Assembly (NCBI RefSeq): GCF_029277445.1
Contig: NZ_CP119566.1
Location: forward strand, 2,606,001-2,670,000
DNA from: Pararhizobium qamdonense
Lineage (GTDB): Bacteria; Pseudomonadota; Alphaproteobacteria; Rhizobiales; Rhizobiaceae
Length of the DNA stretch: 64,000 nt
Direction of reading: 5' to 3'
The position numbers were made by a program, and so were the translations under genes. The stretch's first letter is position 1; each line of letters begins with the position of its first letter. The notes under the pieces were generated by a model that saw nothing but the letters and a program-made list of their open reading frames with translations, made no database searches and had not been told where the DNA came from. Below, one piece after another: positions 9,861-18,825 of this stretch.

Positions 9861-11114
9861 TCAGGACGGGCGGACGAGAATGTGCTTCTTCTTGCCGAGC
9901 GACAGCTTGATCACGCCGTCGGCCGTGACGTCACCGGTGCCGATCAGCTGACGATCGTCGCTGACCACGGCATCGTTGAGGCGCACGGCACCATCTTTGA
10001 GAAACTGCCGTACTTTGCCGTTCGATTCGGCCAGACCGGCGCGCACGAACAGCGCGAGAACACCGACGCCGGCCTCAAGCTCTGCCGTGGGCACGTCGAT
10101 GGACGGCAGGTTGGCAGCAAGTGCTCCCTCTTCAAAGGTCTTGCGGGCGGTTTCGGCCGCTTCCTCGGCTGCGGCGCGGCCATGCAGGGTTGCCGTGATC
10201 TCGGTCCCCAGGATCTTCTTGACCTCGTTGATCTCGGTGCCGGCAAGCTGCGAGAGGCGGGCGATCTCGCCCATTGGCAGCGTCGTGTAGAGCTTGAGGA
10301 AGCGCGACACGTCGGCGTCTTCCGTGTTGCGCCAATATTGCCAGAAATCGTAGGCCGACATCATGTCGGGGTTGAGCCAGATCGCACCATTGACGGACTT
10401 GCCCATCTTTGCGCCCGAAGATGTGGTCAGGAGCGGAGAGGTCAGCGCGTAGAGCTGCGGCGTTCCCATGCGGTGACCGAGATCGATGCCGTTGATGATG
10501 TTGCCCCATTGATCGGAGCCGCCCATCTGCAAACGGCAGCCGGTGCGCTTGTAGAGTTCGACGAAATCGTAGGCCTGCAGGATCATGTAGTTGAATTCGA
10601 GGAATGACAGCGACTGCTCGCGGTCGAGCCGCGTCTTGACGCTGTCGAAGGCCAGCATGCGATTGACCGAGAAGTGGCGGCCGACATCGCGCAGGAATTC
10701 AAGGTAGTTGATGCCGAGCAGCCAATCGGCATTGTTGATCATCAAGGCGTCTTTCGGCCCCTCGCCATAGGTCAGGTAGTTGGAAAAGACCGATTTGATG
10801 CTGGCGATGTTGGACGCGATCGTGTCCGGCGTCATCAACTGGCGCGCCTCATCCTTGAAGGACGGGTCTCCGACCATGCCGGTGCCGCCGCCCATCAGCG
10901 AGATCGGCCGGTGACCGGTCGCCTGCATCCAATGCAGCATCATGATCTGGATCAGGCCGCCGGCATGCAGGCTCGGCGCGGTCGGATCAAAGCCGATATA
11001 GGCCGTCACGGTTTCCTTGTTGAACAGCGCATCCAGTCCGGCATTGTCGGATGTCTGGTGGATGAAGCCGCGTTCGTGGAGGGTGTGAAGGAAATCGGAC
11101 TTGAATTCGGACAT
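9861..11114 (-). CDS. tyrS: Tyrosyl-tRNA synthetase
   Basis: This 417-residue class I aminoacyl-tRNA synthetase charges tRNA-Tyr with tyrosine in the cytoplasm. The HIGH-type signature is HAGG (residues 50-53) after the TyrRS motif [12 protein letters not shown]. The KMSKS-type loop is KMGKS (236-240). The GGSDQWGN tyrosine-recognition segment is at about 198-205, and a C-terminal S4 RNA-binding domain runs from about 345. Length is normal for the bacterial enzyme. It is divergent from anmK, with 129 bp between the starts, and shares a terminator with the convergent AsmA-like gene. Confidence 0.97.
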   Translation of the reverse strand: MSEFKSDFLHTLHERGFIHQTSDNAGLDALFNKETVTAYIGFDPTAPSLHAGGLIQIMMLHWMQATGHRPISLMGGGTGMVGDPSFKDEARQLMTPDTIASNIASIKSVFSNYLTYGEGPKDALMINNADWLLGINYLEFLRDVGRHFSVNRMLAFDSVKTRLDREQSLSFLEFNYMILQAYDFVELYKRTGCRLQMGGSDQWGNIINGIDLGHRMGTPQLYALTSPLLTTSSGAKMGKSVNGAIWLNPDMMSAYDFWQYWRNTEDADVSRFLKLYTTLPMGEIARLSQLAGTEINEVKKILGTEITATLHGRAAAEEAAETARKTFEEGALAANLPSIDVPTAELEAGVGVLALFVRAGLAESNGKVRQFLKDGAVRLNDAVVSDDRQLIGTGDVTADGVIKLSLGKKKHILVRPS

Positions 11115-11243
11115 GACCTGTCTCTTTCGGGAGGCTGTTTTAAAGGAATGGACGCTTGCTGGATATTTGCGCGGCGTTTAGCACTGTTTGGTAGAAAGTG
11201 CACCTGTTTGCATCGCAAATGTTTGTTTGGGGGTGAATGCTCA

Positions 11244-12386
11244 ATGGCGCAGATGAAGACGGCGATCGGGCTGATGAGCGGGACCAGCATGGATGGCATC
11301 GACATCGCGCTCATTCGAACCGATGGCCGCGACCGTGTCGAGCGTGGTCCGTCCATGGGCGTCGGCTATGAGCCGGCTTTCCGGAACAGGCTGAAATCGG
11401 CATTGAATGAGGCGCGCGCGCTGACGGACAGAACGCAGCGCCCGGGGGACCTTTCGGCGATCGAGCGAAACCTCACCTTACGGCATGCCGTTGCGGTCAA
11501 CGATTTTCTAGCCAGCAACGGGCTGTCGCCAACAGACATAGACGTGATCGGATTTCACGGGCAGACCATTCTTCACTGCCCCGATGCGGCGCTGACCGTG
11601 CAACTGGGCGATGGCGCGCTTCTGGCGCAATCGACCGGCATTGCCGTCGTGCATGATATGCGTGCTCATGACATGACATTTGGCGGGCAGGGCGCGCCGC
11701 TCATTCCGGTCTATCATGCCGCGCTTGCCCAAAGCGCCGGCCAAACAGCCCCGCTGGTATTCGTCAATATCGGCGGCATTTCCAATCTGACGTTTATCGG
11801 CACCGAAGGCGATATCGTCGCCTATGACAGCGGGCCGGGAAATACCCTGATCGACCAATGGGTGGAGACCCATACGGGCGGCACATTCGATAAGGATGGC
11901 GCGATCGCCAGCGCTGGCCGCATCATTCCCTCGCTTGCGGAAAGGTATCTCGATCACGCGTTTTTCTCATCCAACCTGCGCCGCTCGCTTGACCGCAACG
12001 ACTTCTCACCGCCAGCCGTTGCCGATGCCGCCTTGGCGGATGGGGCGCGCACGCTTGCCTATGTGACCGCTGCCGCCATTCTCAAATCGGCGAGGCATCT
12101 GCCCGAGCGGCCGCAGACCCTGGTCATATGCGGGGGCGGGCGGCTCAATCCGGTCATCATGGACGACCTTCGCAGGCTAGGGGCAAAGGAGGATATCGCA
12201 GTCATCGTGGCGGAAGAGGCGGGTCTTGATGGCGATGCCATGGAGGCGGAGGCGTGGGCTTATCTCGCCGTCCGGTCGATGGAAGGATTGCCGCTGACTT
12301 TTCCGGGCACCACGGGCGTCACGAAACCGGTCACCGGCGGCGTCTTCAATCCGGTACTTCCCGCGCAATCACCGTTCGCAGATTAA
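11244..12386 (+). CDS. anmK: Anhydro-N-acetylmuramic acid kinase
   Basis: This 380-residue sugar kinase phosphorylates 1,6-anhydro-MurNAc to MurNAc-6-phosphate, a step in recycling peptidoglycan released during growth. The family hallmark [12 protein letters not shown] is at residues 9-20, followed by the ATPase-fold segments [12 protein letters not shown] and NIGGISNLT, and [10 protein letters not shown] further on. Length is close to the E. coli enzyme. The frame is open back to 10674, but that part is antisense to tyrS and not conserved. The start at 11244 lies after a GGGGGTGA; a second ATG at 11253 is the alternative. Confidence 0.95.
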   Translation: MAQMKTAIGLMSGTSMDGIDIALIRTDGRDRVERGPSMGVGYEPAFRNRLKSALNEARALTDRTQRPGDLSAIERNLTLRHAVAVNDFLASNGLSPTDIDVIGFHGQTILHCPDAALTVQLGDGALLAQSTGIAVVHDMRAHDMTFGGQGAPLIPVYHAALAQSAGQTAPLVFVNIGGISNLTFIGTEGDIVAYDSGPGNTLIDQWVETHTGGTFDKDGAIASAGRIIPSLAERYLDHAFFSSNLRRSLDRNDFSPPAVADAALADGARTLAYVTAAAILKSARHLPERPQTLVICGGGRLNPVIMDDLRRLGAKEDIAVIVAEEAGLDGDAMEAEAWAYLAVRSMEGLPLTFPGTTGVTKPVTGGVFNPVLPAQSPFAD

Positions 12387-12491
12387 CGTTTCTTTTGCCG
12401 GACATCGTTACCATTCCCGCGAATCTGCGCTGGCCTTTGGCATGGGCGCAGGAGAGCACACGGCGTGTGGGTTCTCGAAACGGACACTGAG

Positions 12492-13685
12492 ATGAACGGC
12501 GCGCTTTTTCTTTTGACGGTCAACTTCCTGATAGCGCAGCTTTTTTGCGTCTTCTTCCTTGTGATCTCCAGGCGCAGCCGCATTCCCTCTGCCGGACGCT
12601 GGTTCGCCGCTGCCTTTGCGGTCGCGTCCCTGTCAGCGGTTTTCGAAGTCGCGATCCGCTACGGCGATTTCGATAGGCTTGCGAGCTTTGGTGCGTTCAC
12701 CGCCGTATTGACTGCGCTTTTGATGATCCGCGTCGGGATCGGCAGGCTTTATTCGGTGCCTGCCAATATCTGGACCATCACGGCGCTTCTGGCAGCGGCC
12801 CTGCCGCTCAACCTGATGATCTATGATCTGCCGCGCAGCACATTTGCCCATTCCTTCGGCTATCAGACGCCGTTTGCGATCGCGGAGCTGCTCTGCGCGC
12901 TGGCGATCTATCGCTCGGGACGGCGCGAGATCGCCGACCGCCTCCTCATGGCGCTGTTTTTGGTCACGGCTGCGAATTTTGCCGGCAAGGTCTATTTCGC
13001 CGTGAAATTCGGCAGTGGCGGTACCGCGCAATCCTATCTCGGCAGCACCTATGCGCTGGTCTCCCAGAGCCTCAGCGCGGTGCTGGTGGTCTCCACGGGG
13101 CTCACGCTTCTGGCGGTGATCGTTGTGGAGATCATGGACGATGCGAAGGCAAACTCGGAAATCGATCCCTTGTCGGGGCTTTTCAACCGGCGCGGTTTTG
13201 ACGCCCGAGTAAGCCAGATCCTGTCCCGCCCTTTGTCTGCCTATCCGCACTGCGTGATCGTGTGCGATCTCGATCATTTCAAGGTCGTGAACGATACCTA
13301 TGGCCATGCTGCGGGCGACCAGGTGATCCTGGCCTTTGGCCGCATGATTGCCGGACATGCGCCGCCTGACGCAATCTGCGCGCGGTTTGGCGGCGAGGAA
13401 TTTGCGATTTTCCTGCCATCGACCGGCGAAACAACCGGCTATCTCTTCGCGCAGGGACTGCGAAACAGCTTTTCGTCACTCACCATCGCCGGTCTGCCGG
13501 ACACGGTGCGCCTGTCGGCCAGTTTTGGCGTGTGCGCGCTGGCGGCACCCGGCGACAAGATCTCCGACACGATCAAGGGTGCCGATGCAGCACTCTATGA
13601 TGCCAAGAAGAGCGGCCGCAACCGGGTCAACCGCGCAGGTCAGACGATACCCGCAAAGCCGGACGGCTGGCAGGCGCAGGCCTGA
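12492..13685 (+). CDS. Membrane-bound GGDEF diguanylate cyclase
   Basis: This 397-residue protein has an N-terminal half of about six hydrophobic segments (residues 1-210) and a C-terminal GGDEF domain. The active-site motif is GGEEF inside ARFGGEEFAIF, and the metal and substrate segments CDLDHFKVVNDTYGHAAGD are intact, so it should make cyclic di-GMP from GTP. The position of the RxxD allosteric inhibition site, nine residues before GGEEF, reads PPDA, so product inhibition through the I-site is probably absent. GTG at 12465 is an alternative start. It lies 105 bp after anmK on the same strand. Confidence 0.9.
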   Translation: MNGALFLLTVNFLIAQLFCVFFLVISRRSRIPSAGRWFAAAFAVASLSAVFEVAIRYGDFDRLASFGAFTAVLTALLMIRVGIGRLYSVPANIWTITALLAAALPLNLMIYDLPRSTFAHSFGYQTPFAIAELLCALAIYRSGRREIADRLLMALFLVTAANFAGKVYFAVKFGSGGTAQSYLGSTYALVSQSLSAVLVVSTGLTLLAVIVVEIMDDAKANSEIDPLSGLFNRRGFDARVSQILSRPLSAYPHCVIVCDLDHFKVVNDTYGHAAGDQVILAFGRMIAGHAPPDAICARFGGEEFAIFLPSTGETTGYLFAQGLRNSFSSLTIAGLPDTVRLSASFGVCALAAPGDKISDTIKGADAALYDAKKSGRNRVNRAGQTIPAKPDGWQAQA

Positions 13686-13746
13686 AATCCACGTTTCAAC
13701 TCCTAAATCACCCGGCTGCTGGGACAAGTGATCAGGTCTCAACAAA

Positions 13747-13853
13747 AAATGGCACCCGGCGACGATTGAGGCGCGGAGTGCCATTTGGACCTATGGAAAG
13801 CCAGGCAATGCCCGGAGTGCCCGTGTCGTGATGACGGGGCGGACGACCGCCCC
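13747..13853. terminator. Two hairpins between convergent genes
   Basis: AAATGGCAC (13747-13755) pairs with GTGCCATTT (13778-13786). GGGGCGG (13836-13842) pairs with CCGCCCC (13847-13853) around a 4-nt loop. They lie between the end of the diguanylate cyclase gene and the end of the hydrolase gene. Neither has a long T-run, so their role as terminators is only likely. Confidence 0.5.
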
Positions 13854-13858
13854 AATCG

Positions 13859-14536
13859 TCAGCGGATGCGTTTTGCTGCCGGTTCCGGCGTCAGTTCGCC
13901 GTTCAGCCGCCGGTCGAGATAGTCCTCGCATTCGGCCATTAGCGTATCGACCTGGCCATTGAAGAAGTGGTTGGCTCCCGGCACGGTCTTGTGGGTGATC
14001 AGGATGCCCTTCTGGGCCTTCAGCTTGTCGACGAGATTGTTGACGTCCTTTTCAGGGGCAACCTTGTCGAGATCGCCGTTGATGATCAGGCCGGAGGACG
14101 GGCAGGGCGCCAGGAACGAGAAGTCGTAGGTATTCGGCTGCGGCGCGATCGACATGAAGCCTTCGATTTCCGGACGGCGCATCAGGAGCTGCATGCCGAT
14201 CCAGGCGCCGAAGGAATAGCCGGCGACCCAGCAGCTCTTCGAATCAGGATGCATGCTCTGCACCCAGTCGAGCGCGGAGGCGGCATCCGACAGTTCGCCG
14301 GCGCCGTGGTCGAATTCGCCCTGGCTGCGGCCGATCGAGCGGAAATTGAACCGGAGCGTGGTAAAGCCGCGCTTCTGGAACATGTAGAACAGCTGGTAGA
14401 CGATCTGGTTGTTCATCGTGCCGCCAAACTGCGGATGCGGGTGCAAAACGATGGCGATCGGGGCATTCTTCTGCTTGGACGGCTGGTAACGGCCTTCGAG
14501 GCGACCGGCCGGTCCGTTGAAGATGATTTCGGGCAT
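13859..14536 (-). CDS. Alpha/beta hydrolase
   Basis: This 225-residue protein is a small alpha/beta hydrolase of the dienelactone-hydrolase-like group. The oxyanion segment HPHPQFGG is followed by the nucleophile elbow GYSFG, an acid in NGDLDKVAP and the catalytic histidine in GANHFF, i.e. a complete Ser-Asp-His triad. Close relatives are annotated only as hydrolases, and the substrate is unknown. It is cytoplasmic, with no signal peptide. It is divergent from the suf operon; its promoter shares the 224-bp region that contains the Irr-box-like site. Confidence 0.88.
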   Translation of the reverse strand: MPEIIFNGPAGRLEGRYQPSKQKNAPIAIVLHPHPQFGGTMNNQIVYQLFYMFQKRGFTTLRFNFRSIGRSQGEFDHGAGELSDAASALDWVQSMHPDSKSCWVAGYSFGAWIGMQLLMRRPEIEGFMSIAPQPNTYDFSFLAPCPSSGLIINGDLDKVAPEKDVNNLVDKLKAQKGILITHKTVPGANHFFNGQVDTLMAECEDYLDRRLNGELTPEPAAKRIR

Positions 14537-14610
14537 TGGCTCTCCGGGCTTGATTCTGGGACTAAAAACCGTTTCAGCGCCGATGCAGTCTTGACGAAAG
14601 CAGTCAGCTT

Positions 14611-14640
14611 TTCTAAAACCAGTTTAGAACCATTCAAAAC
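14611..14640. promoter_or_regulatory. Irr-box-like site (ICE) and overlapping palindrome upstream of suf operon
   Basis: GTTTAGAA-CCA-TTCAAAAC (14622-14640) fits the rhizobial iron control element TTTAGAA-N3-TTCTAAA with one mismatch. Overlapping it, TTCTAAA (14611-14617) and TTTAGAA (14623-14629) form a perfect 7-bp inverted repeat with a 5-nt spacer. A TTGACA at 14642-14647 follows directly and could be the -35 of the suf promoter, although no good -10 is seen. Iron control of the sufS2BCDS1XA operon by RirA and Irr is known in rhizobia; assigning this site to Irr is inference. Confidence 0.55.
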
Positions 14641-14760
14641 TTTGACACGGACTTTCCGTGGCGAGTGCTGTCTCTTACGGCAAGCGAAGCAAAAAATTCA
14701 AGGAAAATGCACCGGCCGCATGCCTTTACATGGCAGCCGGTCCATCTTTGGCAAGGGAAT

Positions 14761-15927
14761 ATGGGACAAGAGCGCATCTACATGGACTGGAATGCCACCG
14801 CGCCGCTCTTGCCGGCTGCGCGCGAGGCATGCCATTGCGCGCTTGATCTTAACGGCAACCCATCCTCGGTGCATGGCGAGGGCCGCAAAATCCGCACCCT
14901 GATCGAAAATGCCCGCCGTGAGGTCGCAGCCCTTTGCGATGCGGCCTCCGCCAATGTGACTTTTACCAGCGGCGCGACGGAGGCGGCCAATTGGGTGCTG
15001 ACACCCGATTTCCGCATGGGCAAGACACCGCTCACCATCGGCCATCTCTATATTTCTGCCATCGAGCATCCGGCTGTCCGCGAAGGCGGGCGGTTTGGGG
15101 CCAATGCGATCAGGGAAATCGCCGTGACGCCTGATGGCACGATCGATCTTGCAGCACTGGAAGCCGCGCTTGCAGCACACGACCGGCAATCCGGCCTGCC
15201 GATGGTTGCGGTGATGCTGGTCAACAACGAGACAGGCATCGTCCAGCCCATCGAGGACGTGTCCTGCCTGGTCAAGGCGGTGGGCGGCATTCTGGTTGTC
15301 GATGCGGTTCAGGCTGCCGGACGGCTGCCTGTTTCGATCGAGGCGCTGGGAGCGGATTTCGTGATCATCTCCTCGCACAAGATCGGCGGCCCCAAAGGTG
15401 TTGGCGCGCTCGTCTCGCGTGGCGAGATCCTGATGCCTTCGGCGCTGATCCGTGGCGGCGGCCAGGAGAAGGGGCATCGCTCCGGAACTGAAAATCCGGC
15501 GGCTATTGCCGGATTTGGCGCGGCCGCGCGGTGTGCGGCTGCGGACCTGGACGGGCGCATGCGCGGCGTGTCTGCACTGCGCGACCGGCTGGAGGCTGCG
15601 ATGATCGAGGCTGCACCGGATGTCATCATTCATGGCCTTGGTGGCGCGCGCGTTGGCAATACATGCTTTTTCACGCTGCCGGGGCTTAAATCGGAAACCG
15701 GCCAGATCGCCTTCGATCTTGAGGGTGTCGCGCTTTCGGCGGGTTCCGCCTGCTCGTCCGGCAAGGTCGGCCAGAGCTATGTTCTGTCGGCCATGGGCCA
15801 TGATCCTCGGCATGGTGCGCTGCGGATTTCGATCGGGCCGGCGACGACAGAGGATGAGATCGACAGATGCGCTGCGGTCTTTGCCAAAGTTGCGGCGCGC
15901 CGCAGGCTCGCGGGGGCTGCAGCTTGA
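14761..15927 (+). CDS. sufS2: Cysteine desulfurase, first gene of suf operon (SufS2)
   Basis: This 388-residue PLP enzyme of the NifS/IscS-like class takes sulfur from cysteine for Fe-S cluster assembly. The PLP lysine is K207 in SSHKIGGPKG and the persulfide cysteine is C331 in SAGSACSSGK, so the enzyme looks intact. The start at 14761 follows AAGGGA; ATG at 14782 is possible, and the frame upstream of 14761 is not conserved. It is the first gene of a cluster in the order sufS2-sufB-sufC-sufD-sufS-sufT-sufA, the arrangement described for rhizobia. A 145-bp gap with two inverted repeats separates it from sufB, so sufB may also have its own promoter. Confidence 0.93.
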   Translation: MGQERIYMDWNATAPLLPAAREACHCALDLNGNPSSVHGEGRKIRTLIENARREVAALCDAASANVTFTSGATEAANWVLTPDFRMGKTPLTIGHLYISAIEHPAVREGGRFGANAIREIAVTPDGTIDLAALEAALAAHDRQSGLPMVAVMLVNNETGIVQPIEDVSCLVKAVGGILVVDAVQAAGRLPVSIEALGADFVIISSHKIGGPKGVGALVSRGEILMPSALIRGGGQEKGHRSGTENPAAIAGFGAAARCAAADLDGRMRGVSALRDRLEAAMIEAAPDVIIHGLGGARVGNTCFFTLPGLKSETGQIAFDLEGVALSAGSACSSGKVGQSYVLSAMGHDPRHGALRISIGPATTEDEIDRCAAVFAKVAARRRLAGAAA

Positions 15928-15941
15928 CTCTGAATTAAATT

Positions 15942-15961
15942 GCGGAAATTGAATTTTCCGC
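15942..15961. repeat. Inverted repeat after sufS2
   Basis: GCGGAAA (15942-15948) and TTTCCGC (15955-15961) form a 7-bp inverted repeat with a 6-nt loop, 15 bp after the sufS2 stop. No T-run follows. It could be a weak terminator or attenuator between sufS2 and sufB, or a protein-binding site. Confidence 0.4.
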
Positions 15962-16004
15962 TTGGCAAACGGGGTGAAAATGCCCCTTAAGCCCACTACA
16001 TAGG

Positions 16005-16025
16005 CGATACACGAACATTGTATCG
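16005..16025. promoter_or_regulatory. Perfect palindrome upstream of sufB
   Basis: CGATACA-N7-TGTATCG is a perfect 7-bp inverted repeat with a 7-nt spacer, 47 bp before the sufB start. The size and spacing fit a site for a homodimeric regulator. It does not match the Irr box or a TGA-N9-TCA iron-Rhodo box, so I cannot name the protein. It suggests that sufB onward can be controlled separately from sufS2. Confidence 0.5.
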
Positions 16026-16072
16026 TACTGACAAGCTGCCGGACCTTGTACCCGGCGAGATTGGAGAACGAC

Positions 16073-17542
16073 ATGGCTGCTGTGCAGGAAACAATCGATC
16101 AGGTCGCCCTGATCGATGTGGACCAGTACAAATACGGGTTTGAGACGACGATCGAAATGGACAAGGCGCCCAAGGGCCTGTCCGAAGACATCATCCGCTT
16201 CATTTCGGCAAAGAAGAACGAACCGGACTGGATGCTCGAATGGCGTCTGGAGGCGTATCAGCGCTGGCTGACGCTGGAAGAGCCGACATGGGCGCGCGTC
16301 AACTATCCGAAGATCGATTTCAGCGACATCTATTTCTACGCAGCGCCGAAGAGCACGCCCGGCCCGACCTCGATCGACGACGTCGATCCGGAGCTTTTGC
16401 GGGTCTATGAAAAGCTCGGCATTCCGCTTCGCGAACAGGAAATCCTGGCGGGCGTGAAAACGCCGCGCATCGCCGTCGATGCCGTGTTCGATTCCGTTTC
16501 GGTCGTGACCACGTTCAAGGAAGAACTGAAGAAGGCCGGCGTGATCTTCATGTCGATCTCGGAAGCCATCCGCGAACATCCGGATCTGGTGAAGAAATAT
16601 CTCGGCACCGTCGTTCCGACGACCGACAATTATTATGCGACGCTGAACTGCGCCGTGTTCACGGATGGATCCTTCGTCTATGTCCCCAAGGGCGTTCGCT
16701 GCCCGATGGAACTGTCGACCTATTTCCGCATCAACGAGAAGGGCACCGGCCAGTTCGAGCGCACGCTGATCATTGCGGAAGAGGGCGCCTACGTTTCCTA
16801 TCTGGAGGGCTGCACCGCACCCCAGCGCGACGAAAACCAGCTGCATGCGGCTGTTGTCGAGCTGGTTGCGCTCGACGATGCCGAAATCAAGTATTCCACC
16901 GTCCAGAACTGGTATCCGGGCGACAAGGACGGCAAGGGCGGCATCTACAATTTCGTCACCAAGCGCGGCGATTGCCGTGGCAAGAACTCCAAGATTTCGT
17001 GGACGCAGGTCGAAACCGGCTCGGCGATCACCTGGAAATACCCGTCCTGCATCCTGCGTGGCGATGGCTCGCGCGGCGAGTTCTACTCGATCGCCGTTTC
17101 CAACGGTCACCAGCAGATCGATTCAGGCACCAAGATGATCCATCTCGGCAAGAACACGTCGAGCCGCATCGTCTCCAAGGGCATTGCCGCAGGCGTCAGC
17201 CAGAACACCTATCGCGGCCAGGTCTCGACCCACCGCAAGGCGGAAAACGCACGCAACTTCACCCAGTGCGACAGCCTGCTGATCGGCGACAAGTGCGGCG
17301 CCCATACGGTGCCCTATATCGAGGCCCGCAATTCCTCGGCGCAGTTCGAGCATGAGGCGACGACCTCGAAGATTTCCGAAGACCAGCTGTTCTACTGCCT
17401 GCAGCGCGGCATTCCCACGGAAGCGGCGATCGCGCTGATCGTCAACGGCTTCGTCAAGGAAGTCATCCAGGAACTGCCGATGGAATTTGCGGTTGAAGCG
17501 CAGAAGCTGATCGGGATTTCGCTGGAAGGTAGCGTGGGCTAG
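16073..17542 (+). CDS. sufB: Fe-S cluster assembly scaffold SufB
   Basis: This 489-residue scaffold subunit of the SufBC2D complex receives sulfur and holds the nascent Fe-S cluster in the cytoplasm. Typical SufB segments are [36 protein letters not shown], and the C-terminal cluster region with [39 protein letters not shown]. The start at 16073 follows GGAGAA; the 9 codons upstream in frame have no ribosome-binding site. It is separated from sufC by 516 bp, an unusually wide gap for these co-acting subunits, because a nuclease cassette is inserted there. Confidence 0.97.
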   Translation: MAAVQETIDQVALIDVDQYKYGFETTIEMDKAPKGLSEDIIRFISAKKNEPDWMLEWRLEAYQRWLTLEEPTWARVNYPKIDFSDIYFYAAPKSTPGPTSIDDVDPELLRVYEKLGIPLREQEILAGVKTPRIAVDAVFDSVSVVTTFKEELKKAGVIFMSISEAIREHPDLVKKYLGTVVPTTDNYYATLNCAVFTDGSFVYVPKGVRCPMELSTYFRINEKGTGQFERTLIIAEEGAYVSYLEGCTAPQRDENQLHAAVVELVALDDAEIKYSTVQNWYPGDKDGKGGIYNFVTKRGDCRGKNSKISWTQVETGSAITWKYPSCILRGDGSRGEFYSIAVSNGHQQIDSGTKMIHLGKNTSSRIVSKGIAAGVSQNTYRGQVSTHRKAENARNFTQCDSLLIGDKCGAHTVPYIEARNSSAQFEHEATTSKISEDQLFYCLQRGIPTEAAIALIVNGFVKEVIQELPMEFAVEAQKLIGISLEGSVG

Positions 17543-17550
17543 AAATCTCA

Positions 17551-17582
17551 CCGTCATCCTCGGGCTTGTCCCGAGGATCTGA
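17551..17582 (+). repeat. REP-like palindrome, left inverted repeat of GIY-YIG cassette
   Basis: The core ATCCTCGGG-CTTGT-CCCGAGGAT is a 9-bp stem with a 5-nt loop, flanked by CCGTC on the outside and CTGA on the inside. All 32 nt are repeated in inverse orientation at 17955-17986. It resembles the CCTCGGG-type palindromes scattered through Rhizobiales genomes. Confidence 0.85.
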
Positions 17583-17605
17583 TGGAGCCGATCTTGGAGA
17601 CGTGA

Positions 17606-17947
17606 TTGACCGGTTTCGTCTATATGATGTCTGACAAGCCAAGAGGCGTTATCTACATCGGCGTGACCTCAGACCTCACGGGGCGAATTTGGGAACACCG
17701 CAATCACATCCATGAAGGATTTACTGCAAAATATCGCGTCGAGAAGTTGGTTTGGTTCGAACGTCATCCGACCATCGTTCTTGCGATACAGCGTGAGAAA
17801 TCTTTGAAGAGGTATAGACGGGACTGGAAAATCGAATTGATCGAAGGGCTCAACCCCACGTGGTTGGACCTGTTCGAACGTATTGAAGAAATCGACAATG
17901 CCTATCGCCCACATCCGAGCACTAAAATGTGGAGCGATTACAATTGA
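17606..17947 (+). CDS. Single-domain GIY-YIG endonuclease
   Basis: This 113-residue protein is a stand-alone GIY-YIG nuclease domain of the YhbQ/UPF0213 type. The motif reads VYMM...VIYIG (residues about 5-19), followed by the conserved arginine in GRIWEHR and the glutamate in the WFE segment (about 50), which supply the catalytic residues in this superfamily. No DNA-binding domain is attached. The start codon is TTG at 17606, supported by a GGAGA 8 bp upstream. Its neighbours are sufB and sufC, which have no functional link to a nuclease. It is enclosed by perfect inverted repeats, so it more likely serves the repeat element than the suf pathway. Confidence 0.88.
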   Translation: MTGFVYMMSDKPRGVIYIGVTSDLTGRIWEHRNHIHEGFTAKYRVEKLVWFERHPTIVLAIQREKSLKRYRRDWKIELIEGLNPTWLDLFERIEEIDNAYRPHPSTKMWSDYN

Positions 17948-17954
17948 TAGACTG

Positions 17955-17986
17955 TCAGATCCTCGGGACAAGCCCGAGGATGACGG
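17955..17986 (-). repeat. REP-like palindrome, right inverted repeat of GIY-YIG cassette
   Basis: This is the exact reverse complement of 17551-17582 over 32 nt. It begins 7 bp after the GIY-YIG stop codon. The sequences diverge on both sides of the 32-nt identity, which marks a defined repeat boundary. Confidence 0.85.
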
Positions 17987-18058
17987 CGGTCTGAGTGAAG
18001 CGCTTAGGACATGGGTTTGCATGGATCAATGCAAGCCGGCCACTCTAGGAAGATTGAA

Positions 18059-18814
18059 ATGCTTGAAATCAGAAACCTCCATGCCCGCATCGCCGAAGAC
18101 GGTACCGAGATCATCCGTGGTCTGAACCTGACCGTGAAGGCCGGTGAAGTTGCTGCCATCATGGGGCCGAACGGCTCCGGCAAGTCGACGCTGTCCTATA
18201 TCCTGTCGGGCCGCAGCGATTATGAAGTGACCGAAGGCGATATCCTCTATAATGGCGAGAGCATTCTTGAGCTCGATCCGTCCGAGCGCGCCGCCAAGGG
18301 CATCTTCCTTGCCTTCCAGTATCCGGTCGAGATCCCGGGTGTCGCGACCATGCAGTTCCTCAAGGTCGCGCTCAACGAGCAGCGCAAGTATCGCGGCGAA
18401 GACGAGCTTTCGACGCCGGATTTCATCCGCCGCGTCAAGGAGGCCGCCGCCAAGCTGCAGATCAACCCGGATATGCTGAAGCGCCCGCTCAATGTCGGTT
18501 TCTCCGGCGGCGAGAAGAAGCGTGCGGAAATCCTGCAGATGGCGCTGCTGGAGCCGAAGCTTTGCGTGCTCGACGAAACCGACAGCGGCCTCGACATCGA
18601 CGCGCTGAAGATCGTTTCGGACGGCGTCAACGCGCTGCGTTCGCCGGACCGCGCTGTCATCGTCATCACCCATTACCAGCGCCTCCTGGAATATATCGTG
18701 CCCGATAGCGTCCATGTTCTCTACAAGGGCCAGATCATCAAGTCGGGCGACAAGTCGCTGGCGCTTGATCTCGAAGCCAATGGGTATGCCGACATCATCG
18801 ATGCGGCGGCTTGA
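18059..18814 (+). CDS. sufC: Fe-S assembly ATPase SufC
   Basis: This 251-residue ABC-type ATPase powers conformational change of the SufBC2D scaffold. Walker A is GPNGSGKST (about 37-45), the signature is FSGGEKKR, and the Walker B/D-loop region reads CVLDETDSGLDID, the typical SufC form. The start at 18059 has AGGAAG in front; the frame extends 16 codons upstream without support. sufD begins 11 bp after the stop, so C and D are tightly coupled. The distance to sufB is enlarged by the GIY-YIG cassette. Confidence 0.97.
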   Translation: MLEIRNLHARIAEDGTEIIRGLNLTVKAGEVAAIMGPNGSGKSTLSYILSGRSDYEVTEGDILYNGESILELDPSERAAKGIFLAFQYPVEIPGVATMQFLKVALNEQRKYRGEDELSTPDFIRRVKEAAAKLQINPDMLKRPLNVGFSGGEKKRAEILQMALLEPKLCVLDETDSGLDIDALKIVSDGVNALRSPDRAVIVITHYQRLLEYIVPDSVHVLYKGQIIKSGDKSLALDLEANGYADIIDAAA

Positions 18815-18825
18815 GGAGTAACGGC

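Larger units (their letters stand above)
17551..17986 (+). mobile_element. GIY-YIG nuclease cassette bounded by 32-bp inverted repeats
   Basis: A 436-bp unit between sufB and sufC consists of a single GIY-YIG gene enclosed by two copies of one sequence in opposite orientation, identical over 32 nt (17551-17582 and 17955-17986). Each copy is itself a palindrome. The left copy begins 9 bp after the sufB stop. Removing the unit would leave about 80 bp between sufB and sufC, a normal operon gap. I find no exact target duplication next to the repeats. The layout is that of an insertion-sequence-like cassette whose only gene is a nuclease; mobility is inference. Confidence 0.6.

Noticed and set aside
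10674..11243. 190-codon N-terminal extension of anmK
   Set aside because: It is antisense to tyrS and not part of the AnmK fold. The conserved start lies at 11244.
17551..17986. Classical insertion sequence
   Set aside because: There is no transposase and no target duplication. The only gene is a GIY-YIG nuclease, so it is listed as a possible novel cassette and not as a known IS.
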